From: Panicum virgatum | Taxonomy: Eukaryota; Streptophyta; Magnoliopsida; Poales; Poaceae | NCBI RefSeq assembly: GCF_016808335.1 | Contig: NC_053144.1 | Location: 17,964,403-18,028,402, forward strand | DNA length: 64,000 nucleotides | Direction of reading: 5' to 3' | In this document: in pieces, positions 1 to 10,008 of the stretch | Numbering within the stretch: position 1 is the stretch's first letter | Layout: every line of letters begins with the position of its first letter | The notes under the pieces: generated by a model | What the model saw: only the letters and a program-made list of their open reading frames with translations | Databases searched by the model: none | Told to the model about the DNA's origin: nothing | Program-made: the position numbers and the translations under genes

Positions 1-640
1 TGCCAATTCTCAGATTTATCGGTTCCTGAGACCCTTCTTTGGCTCGCCTTGACGGATTACTTCGATTACTACCGGACTTCCAGATTACCTGCTTTTTACG
101 CTTCACGCCTTTCCCTGCTGGGGTGGTGTCTTTCGTAGTCAGAAGCCTTGTTTGGCCATCAGGCATTATGTAGTTGGCACGGGATGCGTACTCCTCTCCT
201 CCTGTTTGAACCGAACAAACTTTGGATTCGGTAACCTTTAGGCTACCTTCTCTTCTTTCATTGGTCAAGTACCTAGGTTCGGGAATAAGATCAGACTGCC
301 AATAAGAGTATCTTCTATCCGGAAGCAAGTCTACCTCAAGCTCGATCTGTTCCTTTTTTGCTTTTCCTGCTTTGCCAATAAAAGAACCATTTCCTAGAGA
401 TTACGAAAGAACCCATCTACGGCACATCAAGTATCTGTATAAGCTTCTCCTTTGACTTTCTGGTCGGGTGCTTACGATGTGTAGGATAGAGCATACATTA
501 GGTAGAAGTCAGTCTGTGTAGTCAGTAGTTAGTCAAATCTCAGGACTACTTCAGGCTTATCTATCACACTGGATAGGACTGCTTAAGTATATGTTCTACT
601 TCGTGAAAAGAAATGGATGCCAATAATGTAACAAATGCAG
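1..640. other. Possible organelle-derived (NUMT-like) segment, no gene
   Basis: No long open frame and no recognisable nuclear gene or transposon terminus. Base composition is even and pyrimidine-rich, unlike the AT-rich spacer after about 850, and the texture recalls grass mitochondrial intergenic DNA. This is an impression only, because no mitochondrial gene was identified in it. Confidence 0.25.
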
Positions 641-773
641 CTCGGCCCGGAGAGGAGCAACCGCTGCCGAGAAAGGCCACGATGTTTCTAGAGGAGATAT
701 TTTTTTGGTGACCATTCAATTTCTGGCGCGTGCGGAGAAACATTGAGAAAAAAGCTCAGAGGTTGGCAGACGC

Positions 774-848
774 GGCCTTCATGCCCAAACCCACTCAAAT
801 GAAAGTGATCAAACAGGCCTTCATGCCCAAACCCGCTCAAATGAAAGT
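774..848. repeat. Tandem 42-bp duplication (1.8 copies)
   Basis: A unit beginning GGCCTTCATGCCCAAACCC starts at 774 and again at 816, with one difference (CACTC versus CGCTC) across the shared stretch. The rest of 849-1415 is AT-rich and shows no gene. Confidence 0.8.
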
Positions 849-1415
849 CTTATAATTTAAAACCATTCAGTATAAAGGTTACTAAAAATTCCAAAACCTA
901 CCGCCGCTACAGAGCAAATTTAGAAATACAAAGCTCTATGATAAATCACCCATTCAACCAAAACATCTTTTAAAAAAAAAGTGATTCATAAAAAAGTTTC
1001 TCAAAATTCAAAGTGCTTCTACATCGTACACGGAAAAAAAATGTCCGACGGGTACATCCACTGGCCACTCACGGCAAAGCCGCGAGGTTTTCTAGTGGAA
1101 ACGAGCCGCTCCAATCCGGCCAGAATGGGCCTCGTGCCGGGCCATTCCAGGCGCAACCGAACAAGGTCTAAGGGAACTTAATTTTACCGGCGATGCCAAC
1201 GACTTTACTCGGTCGTTCACTTCAATCGAATCACTCAAATTTTATTGATTTCAACACAAATTAACTTACATTGGTTTTGAACTCCCGATCCAACAACACC
1301 ACCACCAGTAATAACCAATTACTGCTTTTTACCGAGAAATGCCGAACTTGGAACAGTTTTACACGATGGACCATAGCGTATTAGCGTTCGTGGCCAAAAT
1401 CAAAACCATGTCAAT

Positions 1416-2051
1416 TTATAGGTTGAAGAGGTTGAGGCCCTCCTGACGCACGGCGCCGGCGGCGCGCGGAGGCGGCGGCGGGCTCGCGCCCGGCACGGTG
1501 GCGTAGACGTCGAGCTCCAGCACCATGTGGTCCCTGGACTCCATCCTGGCCGTCCGCCACAGCACGTGCCCCGTGGCCCTCCGGAACGCGCCGGTGCCGC
1601 CGACCACCGCGAGCTCCCTGACGCTCGCCGAGACGTCGTCCCGGCCGACCACGGCGATGGTGCTGCCGTTGTAGGCCCCGCCCGTGAGCACCACGGTCAT
1701 GGACACCCACAGCACGGGCTCCCCGAGCGACGCCAGCGTGTACGCCCCCTGCGCGCGCCCGAGCGGCCGCGACGCCGCGCTGTCGCCCTCCGTCAGGGCG
1801 TCGTCGATCACCGTCGTGTCGCCGAAGTGGGAGCCCGGCATCGCCGGGTGCGCCGGCCCCGGGCCCTTGACGACCTGCACCGCCGTTTGGCCGGGACCGC
1901 CCGTGATGTCGTGCATGTAGAAGCGCAGGTGGATGACGCGGCCGCCGCGCGCCGCCGCTGCCCCGCCGGCGGCAGCCATGGCGAGGGCCGCCACCAGAGA
2001 GGCGATGAAGACGGCGCGAGGCATCGATGCGGCCATGGAGACGAAAGCCAT
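1416..2051 (-). CDS. Dirigent protein (secreted)
   Basis: Intronless frame of 211 residues. Residues 1-34 form a signal peptide with an Ala-rich hydrophobic core. The rest is a dirigent (DIR) domain: an opening strand HLRFYMHDITGGP, then GDTTVIDDALTEG, the SLGRAQG-type turn (here PLGRAQGAYTLAS), NGSTIAVVGRD and the late GGTGAFRRATGHV motif. Dirigent proteins act in the apoplast and steer the stereochemistry of phenoxy-radical coupling in lignan, lignin or terpenoid chemistry. Which partner this one directs cannot be told. The C-terminus adds a short Pro/Ala-rich tail ending in LNLFNL. A TATA-like CTATAAGTAA lies just upstream on the minus strand, so the leader is short. In-frame Met codons at 2036 and 2024 are alternative starts. 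Length and motifs are normal, so the gene looks intact. Confidence 0.9.
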   Translation of the reverse strand: MAFVSMAASMPRAVFIASLVAALAMAAAGGAAAARGGRVIHLRFYMHDITGGPGQTAVQVVKGPGPAHPAMPGSHFGDTTVIDDALTEGDSAASRPLGRAQGAYTLASLGEPVLWVSMTVVLTGGAYNGSTIAVVGRDDVSASVRELAVVGGTGAFRRATGHVLWRTARMESRDHMVLELDVYATVPGASPPPPPRAAGAVRQEGLNLFNL

Positions 2052-2979
2052 TATGCGAATCGATGGTCGTGGCGGTCATTTACTTATAGACACCATGCGT
2101 GCATGGCTCTGTTGTGCCACACCATGGCGCCACCGTCGTGTCCTTGCTTGGCAGCTACCCGATCTGCCATTGCCGGCCAGAGGATGAACGGCCTGCTGGT
2201 ACGAAACAGCTACGCTACGCTAGGTCGCTAGCTGCACGACCACCATGCTGCATCCTCGCCGCCGTCTAGAACGTCGGCCCTCGGTCAGAAAAGGTTGGTC
2301 TCTCTACCAGCACGTTGTGAAGATTAAACTAGTATAATACGTGCACAAATATAGTATAGTAGTATGTAAAAATGGCCACGCATGTTTAGCGTGAAATTTA
2401 AGCGATTGTTTGCTCGCGGTGAAGCCACTCAAAACCACAAATATTGTGTAACTACCAAATGCATCCCATGTATCCAGGCCAAGTGATTCTCTTCCTCTAC
2501 CCAGCAACCGTTCTAAAAAGTCCCAACACACCTACCACCACCAGCATCCCAATCTTAGCCTTCACACATGGCATGGTAGTGAGCCAATTTTACTGGATGC
2601 ATGTCAGGATCGCTCACTTTCATCACTGAATGCAAAGAGATTGATTAGGCGTTGAGACAAAAATCCAAGTCCAACAGCGAGAAATGTCGCCAGAACACTT
2701 TCAGCAAAGCAAAATCCACAGGATCAGCGAAGCAATGGGTATCAACATGTCAAGCAATAAGCCACCAGGTACCGTATATTTACATAGCATACGGGTGCCT
2801 CCTTAGCAGAGCTGGACAAAATCGGGGGCACCAGGATGATCCTATGTCTACAATTGTGCATAAGCATCCACCAGAATCACCATGATGCTTCCATGGGACA
2901 TGATATGCTACTACCTAATACCTATTTACAAAAGAGGCCCTACACTAGACAGTAGTTTCTTTACCATAATCACATCTCT
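2052..2979. other. Intergenic space with the likely 3' UTR of the TDP2 gene
   Basis: 2052-2300 is the promoter side of the dirigent gene. 2600-2979 directly follows the TDP2 stop codon on the minus strand and is probably its 3' UTR. No other coding frame is convincing. Confidence 0.4.
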
Positions 2980-5900
2980 TCAGACTGAGCTGATAGTCAG
3001 AACAAGCCCGTAGTGGTCGCTGGGCAAGACAGGTAGCACCAGTTGGCGGATCTCCTGCCGGACTTTCTTCTGCTTAATGTATGTGATACCCGGTATCGCC
3101 TCCTTCCCAATCATCTCAATGCTGTCGACCTTGAAATCTGGCAACTTGCACACAAACCGGTCAAGCCTCTTCTGCAGCTTGCGGTTACCTGATATCATGG
3201 CATTTGCTTTCGTGTCGTATGTCCAGCCATTTTCGCCTGGCTTCAACTCAGCCCAAGCATCGATCCACCCATCTGGTAGGGGGAAGGGTCCATCTCCTTT
3301 ATCATCCCAGTTCATGTCTCCAAAGAATATTACATTGCGGAAAGCTCCCAGAATTCTCAAAGATTCATTTGCCTGAGCCACCCTTTCCTTGCTGAACATC
3401 TGATCCCAAGTAGGAGGTCCAGGGCATGGGCTCTCAAGGTGGCTTGTGGCCATCACCAACTTGATCAAACCTCCAACAATGACGTCAGCTGTGCACAACT
3501 CCCTTCCCATATGTGAGTTAGAGAATGGTTTGCAGTTAAATGACTCCACAGGCAATTTGCTCATCTGAATTTATTTGCAACAAAATAACATTATGAAAGA
3601 AAAGAGTAAATGACAGAAAGCAGGATATACAGTCTTCAACCGGAAACGGTTGAGAACAACAAAATGCAGAAACATTAGCATTTCTAGATGTGCAAAGTTC
3701 AGGCACCAAAGACTGCATAAAAATGTCGTACAATTCAAAGTCAAATGCCTCAGCATGTAAAAGACAACATATGTGGGTATGTTAGTGATATGAGCAAGAA
3801 ACCAATCAGAGTCTGGTTAGCCATGTGTATCTTCTGTTGTATGCCTGAATAGTCATAATAAGCTAATGCTAAGTACAAATGGACATGAGGGTATTACAGT
3901 AACAGAGCTAATGCCTAAAGCTTTCTAACACCCTGAAGGGACAGACAGTGATTTACCTCACATTGTATTAAAACCCAGGTACATTTAATGTTTTTAATAT
4001 CCTGAACTGGAATGGAGATTTAGCTCAGATTACGGAAAAATCTTGAGGTAGCAACCAAACATTTTAAATAGCAATTAAATCCAGTATTAAAAACATGGCA
4101 TGAATTCTGTGTGTCCATCAAAGGATAACCCTAGCCCGCATGTTATAAATAGAGTGCAGCCATACAACAAGGTATTTTAAAACTTGAGTGCAAAAATATG
4201 GTCTTTCCATGTTATAAATACGGTGACTCTGAGAAATTGTAATAGACTACTAAGTTTGAGAAACGGTTTATACCTGCATGCAGTAATATGGTCTTCCCAT
4301 GGCCTCCTCATGTGACAATGAGCATTTGTATGCTTGCCACCAATCAGATTTTTCGAACAGCAGATATATGTTAGGAGTAACTTCCTGCAGTTCCAAATAT
4401 GAATATCTGATGCCCATTTAGAAGAGGAAAGTAAATAATGAATAGTTTAAAACTTTAAATTTATGGACCTGGAAGCCAATAAGGTCTGGGCTGTGATGCT
4501 GAATAAGATCTCCAATAGCATTCATCCTTCTAATCAGCTCCAAATCCTCACGGAACCAGACATTGTATGTCATAACTTTGACAATCTTCTTATCTAAATG
4601 ACTATTTGAATTTCCTATGCAACAGTCATTTAGTTATCAGTGTCAGACAATTAGGATAACAGATATGAAAGATGAACTCAGCTACTAGCATACATAAATT
4701 TGTTTGCTATTTTTTAATCTTTTTAATCAGAAAGATGTGATAAACATTTTTTTATAAGATCAGTATACGCAATGATGCAAAAAATAAAAATAGTGAAATC
4801 ACTTCAAAATAATCATAAAATATGTATAGCCCTGACAGAACAGATTTTCAGTCAGTAGAAGATGGTGCCATGATTTCTCATCAAAAAACATTTGCCATTG
4901 TCACCAACATTTAGTGGATAAGAAAAGTAATGACCTAAAGGACCCACTAAAGCTATATAAGCTCCCAATTGAAACTTCTAAAAGAAAACAGATATATATA
5001 AGTTCCGATTTTGCAAGTTTCAGGTCAGTAGTTAACTATAATATAGGTGAGCAAAATAATGAATACACAATGCCCTCAATAGCAGAAGTTGGGGATGGCA
5101 TAGGCATGTGCAACACTGTTGCAATTTTGAAAAAGAATAATAGGACATGATAAAAATACATATGTCCAAAATATATGCAAACAACTTGTAAATAAGTAAA
5201 AATGCAGCATATTAACAAAAGATAGATCACACAGTCCAAGCATCAAGCTGTGGAGCATAAAAGGAAGGAAATTCAGTAAGTGACATGAAAATGGTTAGAG
5301 AACTGGAGACCAAATTAACAACTCAGCAAATCAACAGCACCCTGAATTAGAGGTAATAATGTTGATCCCTCATACACCCATATTCAACATCTTCGCCACA
5401 CCAGATGCAAAAAATTATAGTGACAATTCAATTTATCGCTAATATATCTGCACTTCCTTAGATACTCTCGAATTCTTTGATTATGGTGAGAAGTTTGTTA
5501 TATTGATCGGTGAAACCTTGAGTATAACTAGGATTCAGGAACATTACGATATCACATTGCATACTTCTCACTGATTGTAGCTCATAGATGTCTCCACATT
5601 CCCCCAGGTCTCCACAAACCAAAGTGAAGGATACATGCCCTCCAAAAATCTAATCTTGCAGTGTGATACTCGATGGCAATAAACAAAGCCCAGTAAAAAG
5701 AATCAAGTAATACAGCAATACTAGCCCAAGCAACAATCCCCCTGGAAGCGACATGGGGGAAGCAATTTGTCGGCGCATCCATCAACGGATGAAGGGGGAA
5801 AACAAATCTTGTAATGCACACAAAAAAGGGAACCCCTAAATATACCTTTCTTGGCGGCGCGCGCCGTCTCCTCTCCCTCCGCCGCACCACTGGCCCGCTT

Positions 5901-6452
5901 TTCCGCGGCGGCGGGGACCTCGACGACCTCCGGCGACGGCGCACACTTCCGCTTCATCCACTCCGCCGCCGCGCCGGCCCGCTTCTCCGCGGCGGCGGGC
6001 ACCTCGAAGACATCCGGCGACGGCGAGCGTTTCCGCTTCATCCCCTCCACCGCTCCGCCGGCCCGCTTGCCCGCGGCGGCGTGCACCTCGACGAACTCCG
6101 GCGACGGCGCGCGGTCCCGCTTCGTCCCCTCCGCCGCGCCGCCGGCCCGCTTGCCCGCGGCGGCGCGCACCTCGACGAACTCCGGCGACGGCGCGCGATC
6201 CCGCTCCGTCGCGCGCTGCAAGAGCGGGAAGAACACGGTGGCGGCGACCGCGCTGAAATCCAGCGGGTCGTCGGCGCTGTCCCACGACAACAGACGGAGG
6301 TTGGGAACGGAGGACATGGCTCGAGGGGGCGAGGTGGGGGCTCTTGCCATCTGGGGGCAGAGGACGTGGAGGCTGAGGGAGGGGTTGGGGTTGAGGCGGC
6401 GGAGCAGAGGAGCGAGACGAGCCGCCGCCGGAGGCGAGAAGAGCGTGGCCAT
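2980..6452 (-). CDS. TDP2: Tyrosyl-DNA phosphodiesterase 2 (TDP2-like EEP family)
   Basis: Four exons on the minus strand: 6452-5846, 4614-4469, 4384-4274 and 3564-2980, all with GT/AG borders and consistent phase, giving 482 residues. The C-terminal 280 residues are an endonuclease/exonuclease/phosphatase domain with the TDP2 catalytic set: TYNVWF (Asn220), FQE (Glu252, across the exon 2/3 border), SHLES, GDMNWDD (Asp371) and SDHYGL (His472). TDP2 removes topoisomerase II remnants from DNA 5' ends by cleaving the 5'-phosphotyrosyl bond, in the nucleus and with Mg2+. The start at 6452 opens MATLFSPPAAARL; the Met codon at 6536 is possible but its extra residues look like leader. Residues 84-195 are four 28-residue repeats (separate entry). 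I saw no RanBP2-type zinc finger, which some plant TDP2 proteins carry at the N-terminus. The active site is complete, so the enzyme is probably functional. Confidence 0.88.
5868..6203 (-). repeat. Four in-frame 84-bp repeats in TDP2 exon 1
   Basis: Residues 84-111, 112-139, 140-167 and 168-195 of the TDP2-like protein repeat a 28-residue unit of the pattern R-x-R-A-P-S-P-E/D-x-x-E-V-x-A-A-A-x-K-R-A. The first two units are nearly identical and the last two are more diverged. Each unit has an APSP/SPSP core and a Lys/Arg-rich end, so the segment is probably disordered, charged and open to phosphorylation. Confidence 0.9.
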
Positions 6453-6903
6453 CCAAATTTTGAATTGGAGGGGTTTGTTCTCCGGCCAAGCCGCGTAAGA
6501 TTTTGCTGGATTTTGGCCGTGTTGAAGAAGATGCACACAAAGCCGAGAAACTTTGACTGTTAATTACGATGTCGAACAAAGTCAGTTTGTAAAACTAACT
6601 CCAAAACTCCTGCGCTAGAAATCTAAAGAATCTAATGAAGCCTTTGATCGTGTAATTAGAAGATGGTTATTGTAGCATCACTATAGCCAATTATTAATTA
6701 ATTACCATTATTAGATTTATCGCGAAAAATTATACACATCTCTGAAAAAATTTTACAAATAGATTTTATTTAGCACTTCATACATGTGAGATTTTTTCTC
6801 GACTTATGTGCACGAGAAAAAAAAAAAACTTCTTGCTTCTTTCCCTTCCTTGCGCAGAGGGCACGGTGACTCGCGGAGTTCACTCGGGGAGTTCAAACAA
6901 GTA

Positions 6904-7106
6904 CTCCCTCCATAAAAAAAAGTCATCATAAGAATTCTAGAATAAATTAATAAAAAGATAAAAAATTATATTTGCTCCTATTTATTACTCATATGGGACA
7001 CTAATTAATTCTTACATGCACATATATTTTCTAAATAAAATAAGATAACTAGTATTTTAGATAAATTTTTAATCTTAGAATAACTTATTTTTTAGAACGG
7101 AGTAAG
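6904..7106. mobile_element. Stowaway-like MITE (degenerate)
   Basis: Bounded by TA on both sides. The left end is CTCCCTCCATAAAAAAAAG and the right end reads GAACGGAGTAAG. The interior is AT-rich and non-coding. Confidence 0.55.
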
Positions 7107-7200
7107 TACACTGCAAATTTCTAGCTCCGCTAGAAGTGATAAGGGTTAAACATTTTCGGGATAAATTGGATTGTTATTGTGGGCCTCAAATTGCAGACTA

Positions 7201-7463
7201 CTCCCTCCGTTCCAAATTATAAGTCATTCCAAAAATCTTGGAGGGTCAAAGTTTTTAAAATTTGACCAAATTTATGACAAGATAATAACATTTATGATAC
7301 CAATTAAGTATCATTAGATTATTTGTTAACTATAATTTCATAGTACACCTATTTGATGTTATAGATCTTTATATTTCTCTCTATAATTTTGGTCAAACTT
7401 TGAGATGGTTTGACTCTCCAAGATTTTTGAAATGATTTATAATTTGGAACGGAACGGAGGAAG
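7201..7463. mobile_element. Stowaway-type MITE
   Basis: The left terminus CTCCCTCCGTTCCAAATTAT is mirrored at the right end by ATAATTTGGAACGGAACGG..., flanked by TA. A 5-bp GGAAC duplication lengthens the right arm. Subterminal TTTGACCAAA and TTTGGTCAAA are also inverted. About 260 bp. Confidence 0.8.
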
Positions 7464-7669
7464 TACTTCCTTTTCGAGATATATTCTTTTGGAAACAAAG
7501 TATGGACCGACACACTTATCAAAGACTCGAAACGGAGTGGGCAGATTCCACCACAAGAGCATGCTTTAATTTCTTTTTTTTCTTATCAAATTTCGTTACT
7601 TCCTATTTTCAAAGCGGTGAAAATCTAGAAATTCATAGTGAAAACAGAAATACCATTGCATCAAAAGGA

Positions 7670-7930
7670 GTATTCAATTTGTAAAAATAGTCTAAAACAA
7701 CTGTATAACACTAAATCTAAATTGGAGGATTACAATTACGAAAAATAATCCAAAGTAACCCTCTAAATTTGCATCTAAAATTCTAGATTACCACATATAC
7801 CATTAGTAAAAAAAAGTAGTCCCATAACTTTGCATCTAAATTGACTAACCTGATTAAATTGAATAAAGATTGAAAAGTGTTCATATGCATTCTATTAGAA
7901 TATCCATTAATGAGAAAGAATAAAGATAAA
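7670..7930. mobile_element. Helitron-like AT-rich fragment
   Basis: Contains modules such as AATAATCCAAAGTAACCC followed by TTTGCATCTAAA and TATACCATTAGTAAAAA. These recur, in reverse orientation, at 16500-16760 and, more diverged, in the Helitron-like element at 27429-27997. No termini are preserved. Confidence 0.4.
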
Positions 7931-7959
7931 CAATTTAATTAGCAGTGGCCCCACAATTA

Positions 7960-8190
7960 GGCCTTGTTTAAATGGTAGCCCCGACTTGCCACGCCTCAAT
8001 CGAATTTTTTAACCCAAGTTTGATCACTCATTTTATTCAAAAAAAATTATGCAAATAAAGTCAAATTTAAGTCATTCTTGAAGATTTTTTATTAACAAAG
8101 CAAGCCACAATAAAAAAAAGTAATATTTTGCATAATTTTTTGAATAAGACGAGTGAAAACTTGGGATAAAAAAGTTAAACAAATTATAAT
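7960..8190. mobile_element. Foldback MITE (long inverted repeat)
   Basis: Starts with GCCTTGTTTAAATGG. The stretch 8005-8077 (AACCCAAGTTTGATCACTC..., then TTCAAAAAAAATTATGCA) pairs with 8125-8185 (TGCATAATTTTTTGAATAAG..., then AAACTTGGGATAAAAAAGTT). The transcript would fold into a long imperfect hairpin. Confidence 0.55.
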
Positions 8191-9248
8191 TTGGAATGGA
8201 GAGGGAGCACAAATGTTAGAAGCACAGACAAGTCAACACGGGCTGATTAGATAGGAAATCGATAAACCACTTCAACATATAATAAATGGGAGCGCGCACA
8301 CGCACTTAGCTTTTCTTGGAGAGAGAGAGAGAGAGAGGTGCACATAGACTGAAACCTGTTAAAAACAGTTGGTTGCAAATGTGTCAACTTGGAGGCATCC
8401 AGAGGTGCTTAGCTTAACATGGATCTTCCAGCCGAACAGATTCGATCGAGAGTTGTCACAGCTGCAAAGCAACTGGAACAGAAAGCAAATGTGGAAGCAG
8501 GGAATTTGAGCTGCAAAGTATGGGAAAACTTTGCATTCTGAATGATCAAAGTACGTGTGAACCGTTGCATCCCTGTTTTCTAAAGATCAAAGCAACATAT
8601 TCCCTATTCCTTTCCTCGAATACGACATGCAATGGAATTGCTTGGTATACACCCATGTTTGGGATTTCTGTCCATACTCAAGTGTACATGTATATCGTAA
8701 CTAGCCAAGTGCACCACATAAGTAATAAGTTGTAAAAAATCTCAAATAAAAACAATGCATCACTGAAAAAGTTGTAAACTCTACTATATATTTTCAGTCC
8801 TATGCGTGCAAATCAATCCACAAATTCAACACAATCATTTCAGGTACCAAAGTTTCTTGTGGCGCATACAATAGCAAGTCGAGTTAAATTTCCTATTTGC
8901 ATGTAGACCATGAAAATTTGTATTTTTGAAACCAAGTTTTGCTTTCGGTACGTGATCTGAACCGAAGGTGTAAGAACAAACTGTTGACTTTCAAACATGC
9001 AGAGAACTGAAAACTTGAAAACTTAATCCCCAAAGCGAAGCTGATTAAACATGCATGACTTTTGGTAGCCTAAATTAAAAAATTTACATTCCTACAAGGC
9101 TAAACAAGTACGTACGCCTAGCAATTATTCTCATAGCCATGTGGTCCACTTCACCTCTCAACATGGCATTGCGTGCTTCCCAGCTCACTACGATCACCTT
9201 TTGAGATTACTTCGTGCAGAATCACTCAGCAGAACTGGTTATTAGTTC
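8191..9248. other. Intergenic, upstream of the glycine-rich protein gene
   Basis: Holds a short (GA)n run near 8320-8337 and otherwise nothing recognisable. The last few hundred bases must contain the promoter of the next gene. Confidence 0.5.
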
Positions 9249-9256
9249 TATATAAA
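9249..9256 (+). promoter_or_regulatory. TATA box of the glycine-rich protein gene
   Basis: TATATAAA lies 61 bp before the ATG at 9310, which fits a start of transcription near 9280 and a short leader. Confidence 0.6.
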
Positions 9257-9309
9257 GCTGCTCCCTCCTGACTAGTGCATGCAGCAAACTGAAGCTGCAC
9301 CATTCTTCC

Positions 9310-10008
9310 ATGCACACTCCCATGGCGAGCTCCACTGGTCGCCTGGCCATTTCAGTTTTGCTAGCGTGCTCCTTCCTTCTCCCTCTTACCCATGCAAGGC
9401 TTCTCCTCGCCGACGACACCACCAACACCGTCGTCAACGAGAGCAAATCCTTTTCCATCAGGGCCGGCAGCGGGGAGGGTGGCGGCCGCGGTTTCGGCGT
9501 GAGCATCGACCACGGCGGGCACGACACGTCGATTGGCATCGGCGGTGGGTTCGGAGGCGGGGCCGGCACTGCCCGCGGCGGCGGCGCGAGCGTGGGAGGC
9601 GGAGCCGGCGCTGGCGTCGGCATCAACGTAGGACACGGCGGGGTTGATGTTGGCATCGGCGCGGGCGGTGGCGGTGCGGTCGGCGCGGGCGGTGGCGGTG
9701 CGGTCAGCGCCGGCGGCGTGCATGCCGGAGGCGGCGGCGGCGGCGGTGTCGGTGTTCACATAGGCCGTGGTGGAGTGAGTGTTGGCACGGGTGGTGGTGG
9801 TGGCGGCGGCGGCGGAGGTGCGGGTGGGGGAAACGACGGCGGTGGTTCCGGTGGTGGCAGTGGCGTTGGACGCTCCGGCAACGCGGTCGGGAGCGGCGGA
9901 GGGTACGGGAACGCGAATGGTAGTAGCGGAGGTGGAGCGGGCAGTGGAGTTGGGTCAGCCGGCGGAGCTGTTGGCGGCGGCTCTGGAGGTGGCGGTGGCC
10001 AAGGTTGA
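9310..10008 (+). CDS. Secreted glycine-rich structural protein
   Basis: Intronless, 232 residues from ATG 9310; ATG 9322 (MASSTGR) is an equally good start. Residues 1-29 are a signal peptide ending near THA, followed by a short charged segment (RLLLADDTTNTVVNES). From about residue 50 to the end the protein is Gly-rich, with blocks of GGG, GVGIGxG and VHIGRGGVSVGTG and later Ser/Asn-Gly repeats. This is the layout of plant cell-wall glycine-rich proteins, which are exported and lie in the wall. There is no Cys-rich C-terminus, no RNA-binding domain and no oleosin segment, so the RNA-binding and oleosin-like GRP classes can be excluded. The antisense and +1 frames over this stretch are shadows of the repeat composition. 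No specific function can be assigned. Confidence 0.85.
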   Translation: MHTPMASSTGRLAISVLLACSFLLPLTHARLLLADDTTNTVVNESKSFSIRAGSGEGGGRGFGVSIDHGGHDTSIGIGGGFGGGAGTARGGGASVGGGAGAGVGINVGHGGVDVGIGAGGGGAVGAGGGGAVSAGGVHAGGGGGGGVGVHIGRGGVSVGTGGGGGGGGGGAGGGNDGGGSGGGSGVGRSGNAVGSGGGYGNANGSSGGGAGSGVGSAGGAVGGGSGGGGGQG

